From Ignelater luminosus (taxonomy: Eukaryota; Arthropoda; Insecta; Coleoptera; Elateridae): a DNA stretch of 64,000 nt. The translations under genes were made by a program, and so were the position numbers. Shown here one piece after another: positions 10,218 through 21,260 of the stretch (its first letter is position 1; each line of letters begins with the position of its first letter). The stretch is from positions 9,341-73,340 of the forward strand of contig VTPC01006078.1 in the NCBI GenBank assembly GCA_011009095.1, read 5' to 3'. The notes under the pieces are model-generated. The model saw nothing but the letters and a program-made list of their open reading frames with translations, had not been told where the DNA came from and did no database searches.

Positions 10218-11522
10218 AAGGGTTTTCCAATAAGAGGTGTTATTTTGATATTCAAAGAAAAGTGCCATTTTTTAATATAAATGATCGGATGTTTATTTCA
10301 TTATAAAGAGGAAGGTATGCCGTTAATAGTGGAAAATAACATCAGGCAAATGACCACCACGACCACGCTTACAGGACAATATCCTTTTCATGAAATTTTC
10401 CATAACCAAATCGCAAAGTGGCTGCCCTATGTCCTCGATAGCCTCACGAATTCCATCTTTGAGGTCTTGAATCGACGCTGGGCTGTTGGCGTAGACCTTC
10501 TCTTTCACGTGGCCCCAAAGAAAGAAGTCGCAAGGTGTTAAATCACAAGATCTCGGTGGCCAATTGTGATCACCTCTTCGAGAGATAACACGGTCCGGAA
10601 ACTTTTTCCGTAAAAGATCAATGGTTTCGTTGCTTGTGTGGCACGTAGCGCCGTCTTGTTGAAAGTAAACGTTGTCCAGATCAATACCATCCAATTCCGG
10701 CCATAAAAAATCGTTAATCATCTCTCGATAGCGCAATCCAGTCACCGTAACTGTTGCTCCAGCCTCATTTTCGAAAAAGTAAGGTCCAATGACTCCGCCG
10801 GACCATAAACCGCACCAAACAGTCTCACGTTGAGGATAGAGAGACTTTTCAACAATAACTCTTGGATTTTCTGAGCCCCAGATCCGACAATTTTGCTTGT
10901 TGACGAAGCCACCGAGGTGGAAATGGGCCTCATCACTCAAGATGATTTTTCGATGGAATTCTGGATCATTTTCATGCATTTCAACGACCCAATCAGCAAA
11001 GACACGACGTTGTTGATGATCGGCCGGCTTGAGTTCTTGTGTTAACTGGACTTTATAAGCCTTAAGACCCAAATCTTTATGCAAAATACGGTGTAATGAC
11101 GTTTGTGGAATGGCTAATTCCAAAGAACGACGAGGAATGGACAAACCTGGGTTTTCTTTAACACTTTCGGCTACAACAGCAATATTCTCGGCTGTTCTTG
11201 AGCGACGTGCACGGGTTTTATTCTTCACATCACTAACTTGTCCCAAGAGCTCGAATTTTTTCACCAATTTCTGTATTGCGGTCCGACAAGGTGCTTCACG
11301 GTGACCCAAAAATGTTCGAGTTTTACGAACCGTCTCTGCCAAATTTTCACCATTTTTATAGTGAATTTTAATAATTTCAATGCGTTGTTGAAGCGTGTAT
11401 CGTTCCATATTTATTAATGGCGTAGTTTCTACTTGTCAAATGTCAAAAAATGATAGCTTCAAAAGTGACATCTACCGAAATAGCGGGCTATTCAAAATAA
11501 TACCTCTTATTGGAAAACCCTT
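10218..11522 (-). mobile_element. rosa-like DD41D transposon, apparently complete (copy 1)
   Basis: The element is 1,305 bp long. Both ends open AAGGGTTTTCCAATAAGAGG and the inverted match runs about 30 bp with one mismatch; TA flanks each side (10216-10217 and 11523-11524). The transposase fills nearly the whole interior on the minus strand. A near-identical second copy lies at 58014-59290. Confidence 0.92.
10323..11408 (-). CDS. DD41D (rosa-like) mariner-type transposase, intact
   Basis: This 361-residue open frame starts at ATG 11408 just inside the right TIR. The N-terminal third carries a paired helix-turn-helix DNA-binding region (start MERYTLQQRIEIIKIH; second HTH around SIPRRSLELAIPQTSLHRIL). 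The catalytic triad is visible: first Asp in ILSDEAHFHL, second Asp in YFQQDGATCHTS, third Asp in LTPCDFFLWG, with 41 residues between second and third, the DD41D signature of the rosa group of IS630-Tc1-mariner transposases. The enzyme would excise and reinsert the element at TA sites. There are no stops or frameshifts, so the copy may be active or have been so recently. Comparable mariner transposases are about 340-360 residues. Confidence 0.92.
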   Translation of the reverse strand: MERYTLQQRIEIIKIHYKNGENLAETVRKTRTFLGHREAPCRTAIQKLVKKFELLGQVSDVKNKTRARRSRTAENIAVVAESVKENPGLSIPRRSLELAIPQTSLHRILHKDLGLKAYKVQLTQELKPADHQQRRVFADWVVEMHENDPEFHRKIILSDEAHFHLGGFVNKQNCRIWGSENPRVIVEKSLYPQRETVWCGLWSGGVIGPYFFENEAGATVTVTGLRYREMINDFLWPELDGIDLDNVYFQQDGATCHTSNETIDLLRKKFPDRVISRRGDHNWPPRSCDLTPCDFFLWGHVKEKVYANSPASIQDLKDGIREAIEDIGQPLCDLVMENFMKRILSCKRGRGGHLPDVIFHY

Positions 11523-11524
11523 TA

Positions 11525-12194
11525 CTTGCAGAGTTACAAAAAAAGACAACAGCGTGAGGTTAAACTGTCATAAAATCATAACCTTTAAGTACATTAAGCG
11601 TCAATAAGATTCTACAAGCCGAGTTAATAGATAAACAGCTCGGTTTACAATACTCAAACTGTCATTCTGCCACAGCCATATACAACCCATAAACATCGTG
11701 AACGCCGTATACTTGTCGTAGTATCAGTATGTGAAGTTCGTAGTATTGTTATTCTTCTGCTTTTATCTAATGACATTTATTTACATTTACCTAATCCTGC
11801 ATATATCGCTATATCTTTGTTTATTTACTGATACTTTGTTTATTTTGTTTATTATAAATTTATAATTTACGTAGAGTAGTTGCGAATTTATTTCATTGCA
11901 AAACTGTATAACACATGTTATATTTGTACATATGTGCATATATTACTTGTTAGATTTCAATCATATTATATAGTATTATACAGGGTGTATCAAAAAGGTT
12001 CTACATTAGGTATACAGAAAATGTCCCTTATAAATTAAAAAGGTAAATCTGCTATTAAAATCTACCTTTGATGTCTAGACTTTTAAAAAATAATAGTTAA
12101 AGTTTTATACTGAAAAACACTTTTTGCCAAGAAACTTAGTGTTCAAAGTATTATACTTTCCAAATGCGGCCTATTCTTTAACAAAGAACTAATA
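11525..12194. other. Intergenic sequence with a TACAGGGTGTATC repeat-end motif
   Basis: No gene. TACAGGGTGTATCAAAAAGG at about 11980 resembles a terminal inverted repeat of a Tc1/mariner-like element and could be the left end of the broken element at 12840-13492; no matching right end was found. Confidence 0.4.
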
Positions 12195-12781
12195 GGGGAA
12201 GGTTGGGTAGCCCCGGACGGAGGGTAACCGCGTACATTTAAATTTCTAAGAAGCCTATCACGTTGCATAGGTAAAACTTTATTTTAAATGTGCACCCTCT
12301 AGATTAAAAACAAATCCAGCAAAAAAACAAAAAGATAAAGGGCTAAAAAAACGTTGAAGACAAAGAAAGATATTCAACGTCTTTCCGAATAAGATCGAGA
12401 GACCAAATGTATCATATGTGGAGAAACTTTTGAGGAACACTGGATTTAGTGCTATGAATGCAAAGACTGGGCCATGAAGATTGTGTTTATATAGATTCTT
12501 CAGATATTCAATATTATTGTGATGTTTGTAAGGCCAAGAAGCGATTGGGCCACCATTGATTACTATGTCCGCGGCTACCCGCCATCTTTGGTGTTGACGA
12601 AAAATTAAGGCCAAAGTATTTTTAATTTCGTTAAAAAACTTTGTTATAATTACCAATTTTTAATTAATATGTTTGAAAAAGTTCCTAGTTTGATTTTGAG
12701 ATTAAAATAAAGTCAAAAAATTTGTTTACCGTATTTTTATTTGCAATTCACTTAAGTGTCTGGGGCTACCCGACCTTCCCC
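12195..12781. mobile_element. Deleted pogo-type element, 587 bp
   Basis: The ends are inverted: GGGGAAGGTTGGGTAGCCCC at the left and, read inverted, GGGGAAGGTCGGGTAGCCCC at the right (one mismatch), with TA on both sides (12193-12194 and 12782-12783). Inside only the 3' end of a transposase gene remains. It lies just upstream of the dead Tc1/mariner-like gene at 12840 and may be inserted into that element. Confidence 0.82.
12400..12556 (+). pseudogene. C-terminal PHD-like finger of a pogo/jerky-type transposase
   Basis: The plus strand reads KCIICGETFEEHWI, a stop where Gln would be expected, then CYECKDWA, a one-base frame change, and HEDCVYIDSSDIQYYCDVCK. The spacing C-x2-C, W-[IV]-x-C-x2-C-x2-WAH-x2-C and YYC-x2-C is the Cys/His finger found at the C-terminus of many insect pogo-type (DDE_1) transposases. 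HTH and catalytic domains are absent, consistent with internal deletion of an autonomous parent. A long minus-strand frame over the same bases is a shadow. Confidence 0.7.
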
Positions 12782-12839
12782 TAAGTCTGTTTACTGAAAC
12801 TGTGAAAAAGCTGCCTTTTCCCAACTCATTAATTTTTGT

Positions 12840-13492
12840 AATCTGAAATTTTGCACAACAGTTAGGACACCTAAAGCAGAAAATGCTGTTCTTCAACCAA
12901 TCGAGAACAATTTCGGAAGAGGCAGATGAGGTGTGGCGCGAGAACTAGATCTATATCATGGAATTGTTTACAGGATTTTCCAAGAAGAAGGCCTACATCC
13001 TTATCATATAACTGGTCTACAAGGACTTTTATCTGAAGATTATAATCGAAGGATTTAATTTAACAAATGAATATTAAATCATCATGAAAATAATGCTACC
13101 TTTATTTTATGCATTCTTTGGAGCGATGAAGCAATATTTACGCGTGATAGTGTATTTGATATGCATAATGTTCATCAATGAGCTGAAGAAAATCTTCAAG
13201 CATTAAGAAAGTACTATCATTAACAACGTTTTAGTTTAATGGTTTGGGCAGGAACTATTGGGGGAAGACTTGTTGGTCCTCATATTCTTTCAAATCAACT
13301 GAATGCTCAAAAGTTATTTGCAATCTTAAGAAAATTGTCTATCAAACACCAGTACTAAATTTTGAAAATCTTCAAGTTCGAATTAACTACACTGCGAATA
13401 CTATTAACGACGAAATAATTCAACGGGCGGTTCATCAATTACCAATCAGGGCTATAAAAGTTGGAGGAAATCATTTTAACCATTTGCTTTAG
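12840..13492 (+). pseudogene. Dead Tc1/mariner-like transposase with internal deletion
   Basis: In the plus strand: VYRIFQEEGLHPYHITGLQ, then ILCILWSDEAIFTRDSVFDM (first catalytic Asp in WSDEA), then MVWAGTIGGRLVGPHILSNQ, followed directly by the C-terminal tail IQRAVHQLPIRAIKVGGNHF and NHLL-stop. The part between, which should carry the second and third acidic residues, is missing. Stops interrupt the 5' part near 12985, 13060 and 13180. The tail resembles that of the DD41D long-TIR elements (QAVNGGHFEHLL), so it is a cousin of those. Its 5' neighbour is the small pogo element. Confidence 0.75.
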
Positions 13493-13940
13493 TGTTGTCT
13501 TTTTTAAATTATTTGTGATACAAACCTTTTAAATTCTTCTACTTTCTTTCTTTCTACTTCTTAATTTACTATTTTATTATTAATTAGTTCTATAATCATT
13601 TTTGTTAATTTTTTTGTAACCTAAACATACCCTTTAAGTTATTCTAAATAAAGTTTTAAAAACCTCAAATCCCGTTTACTGTGAAATTTGATGTTTCAAT
13701 TTAAACGATTTTTATGTCAAAATTTCCTGCACCAGTGCTTTAGAAAATAATACCACTGTTGCCATGTTGATCGCTCTTTTAACATGGCACTAAAAAAATA
13801 CTGTAAGAGATAAGAACTCTTTGATAATTGATTATAGTCGAAGGAATAGTAGTGAAGTATAATTTCTGTAACGCGTTTATTATATAATTATTTATTATCA
13901 TTTAATATTTTCGATAATACGTGTTAATATACTGTATAAT
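13493..13940. other. Intergenic sequence
   Basis: AT-rich, possibly the 3' end of the preceding dead element; no inverted terminus recognised. Confidence 0.4.
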
Positions 13941-13944
13941 GTAA

Positions 13945-14975
13945 GGGGCGGTTGATAATAATTAGTTGCCTAGGCAAGAAAACACTACTTTTTTTGGCAA
14001 AACACATTTTACTTCTCAATATAATCTCCTTTAAGTTCTATACATTTTGTCCAACAATACTTCAATTTTTTGATACCCTCCGAAAAATATGATTTCTGGA
14101 AGCCCTCGAAATAGGCTTCTGTTTCAGCATGACCTTCTCATTCGACCCATGCTTCTTACCACCGAGCCATTTCTTTAGGTTTGGAAATAAATGATAGTCA
14201 GATGGAGCCAAATTTGAAGAATATAACGGATGAAGAACCAATTCGTAGCGCAATTCATGAAATTCCACCATTGCAACGGTCGATTTGTACACCGGTGCTT
14301 TGTCTTGGTGGAAAAGTACTTTTTTCTTTGACAAATGCCGTCGCTTTCTCTTCAAATCGGCATTGAATCGGTCCAGCAGCTCTGCATAATATACTCCCGT
14401 GATCGGTTTGCTCTTTTCAAAGTAATCGATGTGAATTATACCGTTTGAATTCCACAAAATTGTGGCCATGATCTTGTTTGCCGACAAACACACCTTGGCT
14501 TTTTTCGGTTTCGATTGACCAGGAGCTGTCCACCGTTTCAACTGCTCCTTGGTCTCTGGTGTGTTGTAATGAATCCAAGTCTCGTTCATGGTTACGAACG
14601 GTCCTTCTTATCGCGGTTGAACATGGCCAAGCACTCTTCGAAATGCGGCACCCATCTGGCAGAGAGCTTCCGCATTCTCAAATATTCATGTAAAATATTG
14701 AGTAGCCATTCGGTTGAGATGCTTATAGCCTCAGCTATCTGCGCTTAGTCACTCGTCGATCGTCAATTATCATTCCATGAATTTTATCGACCATTTTTGG
14801 TGTAGTAACCTCATTTGGACGGCCTGAATGCTCATCATCAAAAATGCTTGTACGGTCGCGTTTAAATTCAGTTGTCCAATATTTTATTGTTGATAGCGAG
14901 TTCCCATAAACATCGGTTACTTCGGTGTTGATCTTATCGTTTGTTTTATTTTTCAAAGACAAGACTACTACTATT
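13945..14975 (-). pseudogene. Dead mariner (DD34D) transposase and its right terminus
   Basis: The N-terminal part (14735-14962) contains TIKYWTTEFKRDRTSIFDDE and SGRPNEVTTPKMVDKIHGMI; the C-terminal part (14062-14589) contains ETWIHYNTPETKEQ, FHQDKAP and SNLAPSDYHLFPNLKKWLGG. A frame change and a small deletion separate them (the linker after SARWVPH is missing). The spacing between the second Asp (HQDKAP) and the third (APSDYHLF) is 34, typical of mariner. The first catalytic Asp is replaced: the expected DETWIH reads NETWIH. GGGGCGGTTGATAATAATTA at about 13945 resembles the GGGCGGTTCAGTAAGT terminus of the mariner at 49527; the opposite terminus was not found, so the 5' end of the element is lost. 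Confidence 0.82.
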
Positions 14976-15577
14976 ATTTTTAATTAGTTTATTTTATTGT
15001 TTTTCAGTATTTGCTTTCATTTATTCTTATTCAAGCCTTTTTTCGATAAACTGCACTGCTGTTTAAAATCTAAAGGTGCATCATGAGATAACGCGAGTAA
15101 GAGAATTTGAAATACAACCCATTATATATCTCCACAGGTCATGTCATTTCAATCTTTTATTCATTTTAGACACTTTACGATTCATGAACAATAGATACTT
15201 ACCTTGTTTTCTATTTTGATTTTTAACGGAACGTAATTTTGTGGTCAGTATATTTTAATCAACGTTAATTACTTACAAAATGAAAGAGAAAACTAAGCAT
15301 GACACTTGGAGGTTGTAAAAGAACTAAGGTAGAACTGGAGAGTAGCGTCTCACTTACAATCTCTTTCTGATCTATTTTTAGTATGATATAGCACATAATG
15401 AGTTGAGTTTTTGTGTCAATAAAACTGTTTGACAAAGTTTAAGAAGTACAGTCTGACAAAAAGACTTGATATTTGCATGACGAGTACTAAAATACTCTCG
15501 CAGTTCTTTATGCTTAAATGACAGTAAATAAGTTAGAAGCGGAAACTCATTTAATATCTTTTCAAAAATTTTTTGAT
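14976..15577. other. Intergenic sequence
   Basis: No gene or repeat recognised. Confidence 0.5.
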
Positions 15578-16870
15578 TGAACGCAACTGTACAAATCACT
15601 TTTCAAAATGGCGCTCGAAGTAGAAAACATAAAATTTCTAAAATTATGGCAGTTTTTAATTTTTTTCAAACTCACCATAAAAGACTCTACAGTGTGTACT
15701 TTTATGACTTAAGAGAGAATTATGGACAAGAGCTTAGTTTGAGACCTACTACTCTGTTGAATCCATAAGACGGGTCCGCACATATAAAACGAAATAAGCC
15801 GTGGAATAAGTAATTTGCTAGGTTTAAAATTATTTCTATAATGGTGAATAAATCATACTTAAATCTAAATTTAATAAACAAAAAATTCAGTTAACAAGTT
15901 AGGTATAAGAAATAAAGAAGCCACGTGGACAAAAAAGTGTCAAAAAATCTGTTTCGAAATCTCGTTCTATCACCTTTGGGAGTACAAGAATGCATGTCGA
16001 CGACTTCTGGTGTGGCTAATACCATGAGAAGTGCGAGAAATTGGCTCTTAGCTACCACTACGACTTTTCAACTCCGATGTTAGTTTCCTGATACAGCTCA
16101 ATTTACTTTAAGTGATTCTTGAAGTTACTGATAATTTTTCTGATCTATCGAATTGCCTCGTTTAAATATAGAGCCACCATGTTACAACATTCTTGATGTT
16201 AAATAAGTTTTCCTCTGATATCTCTGTAACGAGTTGGAATACAAAAAATCCGCAAAAACAAGGAAGATAGAGCGTATTTTTATCTATAAGATAAATTCTA
16301 GTTACTTTTACTGTAGTACATTAAGTCACAAAGTCATCAAACTAGTGGCAGGTAAGGGGCGGTCTCTCCCACTTCTCAAGTTGTAGACGACGCAAAATGT
16401 GAGGACATACATTCTTGTAACTCTAAAGGTATGTAAAACAAAATTCTAGATTCAGATTTTTTGGCATTCTTTATGCCCACGTGGCTCCTTTATCTCTCGT
16501 ATCCATAACTTTTTAACTGAAGTTTTTATTTATTTAATTAACTATTCATAAAATTTCTGTATTTTATTTAAGAAATTGTAGTACGATTTATTGAGTAATT
16601 AAAAGTAATTTTAATCTTAAAGTTGCTTATTTTACGGCTTACTTTGTTTTATCTGTGCGCATCTGTATGTGATGGTTTGAGAGGAGTTCTAGTAACTCCC
16701 AAATTAAGCTTTTGCCCATAATTCCCTCTTTGATGATAAAAGTATACGCCACAGAGAGCTTTTTAAGGTGAGTTTGAAAAAGACAAGAGCTGTTACAATT
16801 TTAGGAATTTTATATCGTCTACAATGGGCGCCATTTTTAAAGATTTTATGATTTTCCTGTCGTGTAAACG
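15578..16870. mobile_element. Large foldback element, about 1.3 kb, arms about 420-450 bp
   Basis: The left arm (about 15578-16010) and right arm (about 16385-16870) are inverted copies through several blocks in the right order: CTTTTCAAAATGGCGC against GGCGCCATTTTTAAAGAT; TTTTTCAAACTCACC against GGTGAGTTTGAAAAAG; AAAGAAGCCACGTGG against CCACGTGGCTCCTTTAT; ACAAGAATGCATGTC against GACATACATTCTTGTAA. The loop of about 370 bp shows no coding potential, so this is a non-autonomous foldback element. Exact ends and target duplication were not resolved. Confidence 0.75.
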
Positions 16871-17290
16871 TTAAGAGCGGCAGAAGTTTCTTTAGTAGTC
16901 TACATGCAAGTACCGAGTCTTTTTTATCAAACTGTGTTTCTTAACCAGAGCTTTTTTAAGCGGTATTATTTGGTTTAAAAACTCAACTCATCATGTACTG
17001 TATTATACCAAAAATTGATAAAAGAATTTTTAAGTGGCACACTTGAGACGGAATGCCTGTATAACAAGGACGGACAACCAGAGTTCGATGCAGACTCGGT
17101 TGCATGTATGTTATATGGCATTACGCAAGGCAATTGACCCCTAAGGGTCTGGTTGCCCACCTACACTCTATAATATACGTTCCATATAGGAGAAAACTTC
17201 AAAATTTAATTACGACGATAGGGGTAATATAAGTTAATTTAAAAATAGATATTTAGATTTCTGCGAAAAGATCCCTCATGGTGGAGGTTT
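16871..17290. other. Intergenic sequence
   Basis: No gene recognised; a short minus-strand frame at 16975-17160 has no family resemblance. Confidence 0.5.
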
Positions 17291-17560
17291 TTTGTTAAAA
17301 ATAACCAAAAAAGAATTCAAAGTCTTCTTTACAAAATTTATTCAATTAATACATAAATTATATTATATCTGCTCGCTGCATGTTTCGGTTAATTCTAATA
17401 GTTTTCTAACCATCCTCAGGTGAAAAAAATTCAAAAACTTAAAATATCTTCTTGTAGAAAGGAAAGTTTTTGATTATGGTTCTTGCTTCTACATTTATAA
17501 GAGTTTTTACATTTGTTAAACAACAATAAAAATATTAATAACAACGTTAAATATCAAAAA
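17291..17560 (-). repeat. Penelope-like tail or pseudo-LTR, copy 1
   Basis: This 270-bp unit is repeated almost unchanged at 18509-18775. On the minus strand it contains CCTGAGGATGGTTAG ... TTAACCGAAACATGC, then AT-rich sequence and AATAAATTTTG. A CTGAxGATGG ... CCGAAACATG arrangement with complementary flanks (GGTTA/TAACC) is characteristic of the ends of Penelope-like retroelements, where it overlaps hammerhead ribozyme-like sequence. No reverse transcriptase lies next to it. Confidence 0.6.
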
Positions 17561-17699
17561 TTGAAATTAGAGTTTAAGATGCATATGCTACATGTGGTGG
17601 CAGTTCACATATAGGACATGCATTTCCAGCAACAACCAAAGCAGTTTGTCTTTTTATTTATCTTGTTTATTTGTTTCTTGTATCTTTCCTTTTAGGTAC

Positions 17700-18315
17700 C
17701 ATCGACTGGATGTTGCTATCCATTTATTACTTACCCTTAGGTTTTATGCGACTGGAAGCTTTTGTATGGGTGATTTTGTTGGAGTGCACAAAACCACAGC
17801 CAGTCGAAAAAAAAATACTAAAAGTAATAACTTTCTTACACTCCTTCCTGACAATGAAGAAGTAAAAAAGATGGTTCAGTTATAATATAACTCGTTTTCC
17901 AAACGTTCTTGGGGCTATAGATTGTACACGTATACTCATACGTTCTCCAGGTATGTGTATTTTAAGTGAAAGCCTTGCAGTGTTTCCACACACTCATATC
18001 CTTAAAGTGAAGATAATGCCGAAGTATCTCGAAATCGAAAAGGTTATTTCTCACTTAATGTGCAGACGGTATGTGATCATAAGAATTACATTATGGACAT
18101 TGCTTGTTGTTGGTCGAGTTGTCGTCACTACAGTCACATTTTGAATAATTCCTTGTTAAAAAGACTCTTGGAAAATGTGAATTTTGTGATAAGATATTAG
18201 TAGGTAATAGTGGCTATGTAAAATAAGGCACCCATTTCAACAAGAATAGTGATAGAAAGAACGTTTGGAATTTTGAAACGAAGGTTTGCTACTGTTTTGT
18301 TATATTAAATTAGAT
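17700..18315 (+). pseudogene. Dead PIF/Harbinger transposase fragment
   Basis: The plus strand reads LLTLRFYATGSF then GDFVGVHKTTASR (the HTH and linker region of HARBI1-type proteins), then NITRFPNVLGAIDCTRILIR around 17890-17950 with the first catalytic Asp in GAIDCTRI, then ILNNSLLKRLLENV at about 18140, and finally RIVIERTFGILKRRFATVLL at about 18250. This is the DDE_4 nuclease order. Several stops and frame changes separate the blocks, so it is inactive. It is enclosed by the two copies of the 270-bp Penelope-type repeat. Confidence 0.8.
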
Positions 18316-18508
18316 GTAAAGGCCGTTTTACATCTGTCTAAATTTGGAAATAAACTTAGAACATAATTTAGTACTAAATTTTTCATTAAATTTCGAATAC
18401 AACTAAATTTAGAAAAAAAAATTTTTAGAGCATGTTCTATTTCTGAAGCTAAATGTGCGCAGTCCTGTACGAGAATAAATTGAAAAGTTCTCAGAATGAT
18501 CTATACTA

Positions 18509-18775
18509 TTTGTTAAAAATAACCAAAAAAGAATTCAAAGTCTTCTCCACAAAATTTATTCAATTAATACATAAATTATATTATATCTGCTCGCTGCATG
18601 TTTCGGTTAATTCTAATAGTTTTCTAACCATCCTCAGGTGAAAAAAATTCAAAAACTTAAAATATCTTGTAGAAAGAAAAGTTTTTGATTATGGTTCTTG
18701 CTTCTACATTTATAAGAGTTTTTACATTTGTTAAACAACAATAAAAATATTAATAACAACGTTAAATATAAAAAA
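18509..18775 (-). repeat. Penelope-like tail or pseudo-LTR, copy 2
   Basis: Direct repeat of 17291-17560 with only a few changes, among them loss of 3 bases in the CTTCTTGTAG region. The same CTGAGGATGG and CCGAAACATG strings are present on the minus strand. High similarity implies recent duplication or recent insertion. Confidence 0.6.
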
Positions 18776-19371
18776 TATAATATAGATATGAAAATTTTCC
18801 ATTGAAAACTTTTTTTTTTAAATTAATAACTTTTTTTATTTTTTGACCGTCCAGAATGCGAGTGGTCTCTTTTTACTCCTCTCACCGTGGGCTTTTAGAA
18901 AAAACTATAGAAACCCCCCGCCCAAAACTTGAGGGCCTAAACCAAACTTAAGCCTCCATCACCATATGCCGGAGACAAAACAGCAGTCGAGACAGTGAAC
19001 AGAAGCTGGTTGTTCAGCTCCGAAGAAGTCGGTTTCCTCAGCTGGTAAGGTCATGGCGTCGGTATTCTGAGACTCGAGCGGAATAGTTTTGATTGATTAC
19101 TTGCTTTGCTTTTGAGTAATAGTTGCATGCACTCCCTCTCCCTCTTTTATAGTTTCATTTATAGAAATCTGCAGTATCAAAATAAATCTCAATTGGTAGT
19201 TAGGTACATACTATAGAATATAACTTAGCAAGTTCTCGTCGGGATTGTAAACACATAATTACGTTTTCAAAATTTTGATTTTCAATATAAATATAATCAA
19301 TAACCTCGTGGACATCATTGGAGTCTCCTGAAGTTTTAAAGTTATTGCGTTCGTTTTCTTGTTTTCTATTA
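18776..19371. other. Intergenic sequence
   Basis: Contains a slightly GC-richer stretch at 18850-19070 without a recognisable gene. Confidence 0.45.
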
Positions 19372-19602
19372 CAGTGGTCGCCGCTTAGACCGTCGCCTGA
19401 TATACCGGAACGCCGGTTATGTCGTCCAAAATCGCCAGGGACAGAACGAATTGTGATTTTCAGTGTATTTTTCGCCGTTTACTTCGTCCACGTCGAGGGA
19501 TATATTGGCCAGGAGATCGTGGTTGCTGCGACGGATATATCAACCAAATGAAGCGGGTCAGGCCGCCTCGCCGGATATATCGGCTACTGAAGGGGCGGGA
19601 GA

Positions 19603-19780
19603 GGGTTTTGTTTACAGTTTGTGTGACTTACTATACCCTCTCTCTCACTCTACCTGCGTGTTTGTTAGTTCCGTAGTGTACATTGATGAGCGGGGAAGGG
19701 TTCTGTTTACAGTTTGCGACTCACTATATCCTCTCTTTCACTCTACCTGCGTGTTTGTTAGTTCGGTAGTATACATCGAT
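19603..19780 (+). repeat. Tandem duplication in the transposon leader (possible duplicated promoter)
   Basis: Two units of about 85 bp, starting at 19603 and 19698, share TGTTTACAGTTTG, the block CTCTACCTGCGTGTTTGTTA and GTAGT(G/A)TACAT. They lie directly upstream of the transposase ATG at 19829, so a doubled promoter or 5' leader is likely. Confidence 0.65.
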
Positions 19781-19828
19781 CGATCACAACGTGCGGTTCA
19801 AGTTTTGAGTAAGTTCCACTAGTTTACT

Positions 19829-21260
19829 ATGGCTTCCCATAAACGCACCGGCAAAACAACTGCGGAAAAACTTGACATTTTAAAACGGTTCGACGAACTT
19901 CCACCCAATATTAGTCAACGAGATGCAGTTGGGAGACTCGGTATAGCGAGAACAACGTTGGCAGATCTTCTAAAACAGCACACGACCTTGAGTGTGCACA
20001 GTGAGTCAGGTAATCGATTTAGAAAACGGAAATGTAAAAGTCATGTTACAGACGAAGCTTTACTCATTTGGTACAGGCAAGCTTCGTTAATGAACGCTCC
20101 CATAAATCAAGCGATTCTAATACAAAAAGGTAATGAGCTGGCAAGAAAAATGGGAGAGAATATCGATATAACTGACGGTTGGTTGACACGGTGGAAAAAT
20201 CGTCATAGGATAGTTTACAAAAAGTTGTATGGCAAAAAGCAAGATGCAGATGAAGATAAGGCGAGGGACTGGATTCAACGTACATGGTCAGAAGTTTTAG
20301 CCAAATATCGTTCTGAGGATATCTACAACATGGATAAAACCGGCCTCTACTACAGGGCAACACCTGATTACTGCATGGTTTCTAAAAATGACTCTGGTGT
20401 TGCCGGAAAAAAATCAAGGAGCGTATCACTGTTGCATTAACGTGTAATATGACTGGAAGTGATAAATTAAAGCCGCTCGTCATTGGCAAGAGTAAAAACC
20501 CCAGATGTTTCAAGGGAGTCAAAAGTCTGCCAGTTGCCTACTCAAGTAATGGAAACGCCTGGATGACTGCATCGATTTTCGAAGATTTCCTGAAAAAATG
20601 GGATGACACCTTGAACAGGAAAATCGGTTTAGTTCTTGACAACTGCACAGCCCACCCGAAAGATGTCAAATTGAATAACATTACGCTCATATTCCTACCA
20701 GCCAATACAACATCGCTCATCCATCCCCTTGACCAAGGGATCATCAAGGCTTTCAAAACTTTGTACCGCACGGACATGAGAAAAAAAATAATCTGCGCTA
20801 TAGATGAAGGAAAGGGCACTGCGAACGAAATTGCAAAACAAATTTCAGTTCTGGACGCGATACACATGGTCGACAGTGCTTGGGGTAGAGTAACTCCACA
20901 ATGCATCGCGAATTGTTTTAAAAAATCTGGTATGGTGCCCCAATGTAATGAACCTGCACCCCCTGTCTCTGAAGTGGTTGTTGATTCGAAAATCAGAGAG
21001 TGGGTCGAGCTTGACTGCGACGTGCCTGTTCATCACGAAATGGATTTGTTGTCATCGCTGAGAAGGATAACACTTGCGAGTCTGATGAGGACGATGTTCC
21101 AGTCGAGAGAGTTCCAGTGACTCGGAATGTTTTGCGAAGAGCTTATGAAGAGAACGGATTGGAAGAACTGTTCCCTGTGCTGAGGAAGCTTAAAGTATCC
21201 TTAGAAAATGTATTTACAACAAAACAAACAAAAATAACAGAATTTTTCCTACCAAAATGA
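19829..21260 (+). pseudogene. pogo/Tigger transposase with two frame disruptions
   Basis: The ATG at 19829 opens a protein with an N-terminal CENP-B-type HTH (TTAEKLDILKRFDELP; SQRDAVGRLGIARTTLADLL) and a second DNA-binding HTH ending ITDGWLTRWKNRH. The DDE_1 nuclease follows: first Asp in YNMDKTGLYY, second in LVLDNCTAHP, third in HPLDQGIIKAF, with 30 residues between second and third. One base is missing from an A run at about 20406, shifting to the frame beginning ITVALTCNMTG; a second shift at about 21040 leads to CESDEDDVPVERVP and the tail KQTKITEFFLPK. That tail fits the PCNA-binding PIP box (Q-x2-[ILM]-x2-FF), a feature known for Drosophila pogo transposase. Apart from these two indels the gene looks well preserved. 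Confidence 0.88.

Noticed and set aside
12279..12656. 125-codon minus-strand frame inside the small pogo derivative
   Set aside because: It is antisense to the Cys/His finger remnant on plus and has no motif of its own.
19463..19822. Open frames of 77-119 codons in the leader of the pogo/Tigger element
   Set aside because: They lie over the tandemly duplicated leader in several frames, have no domain, and precede the real transposase start at 19829.
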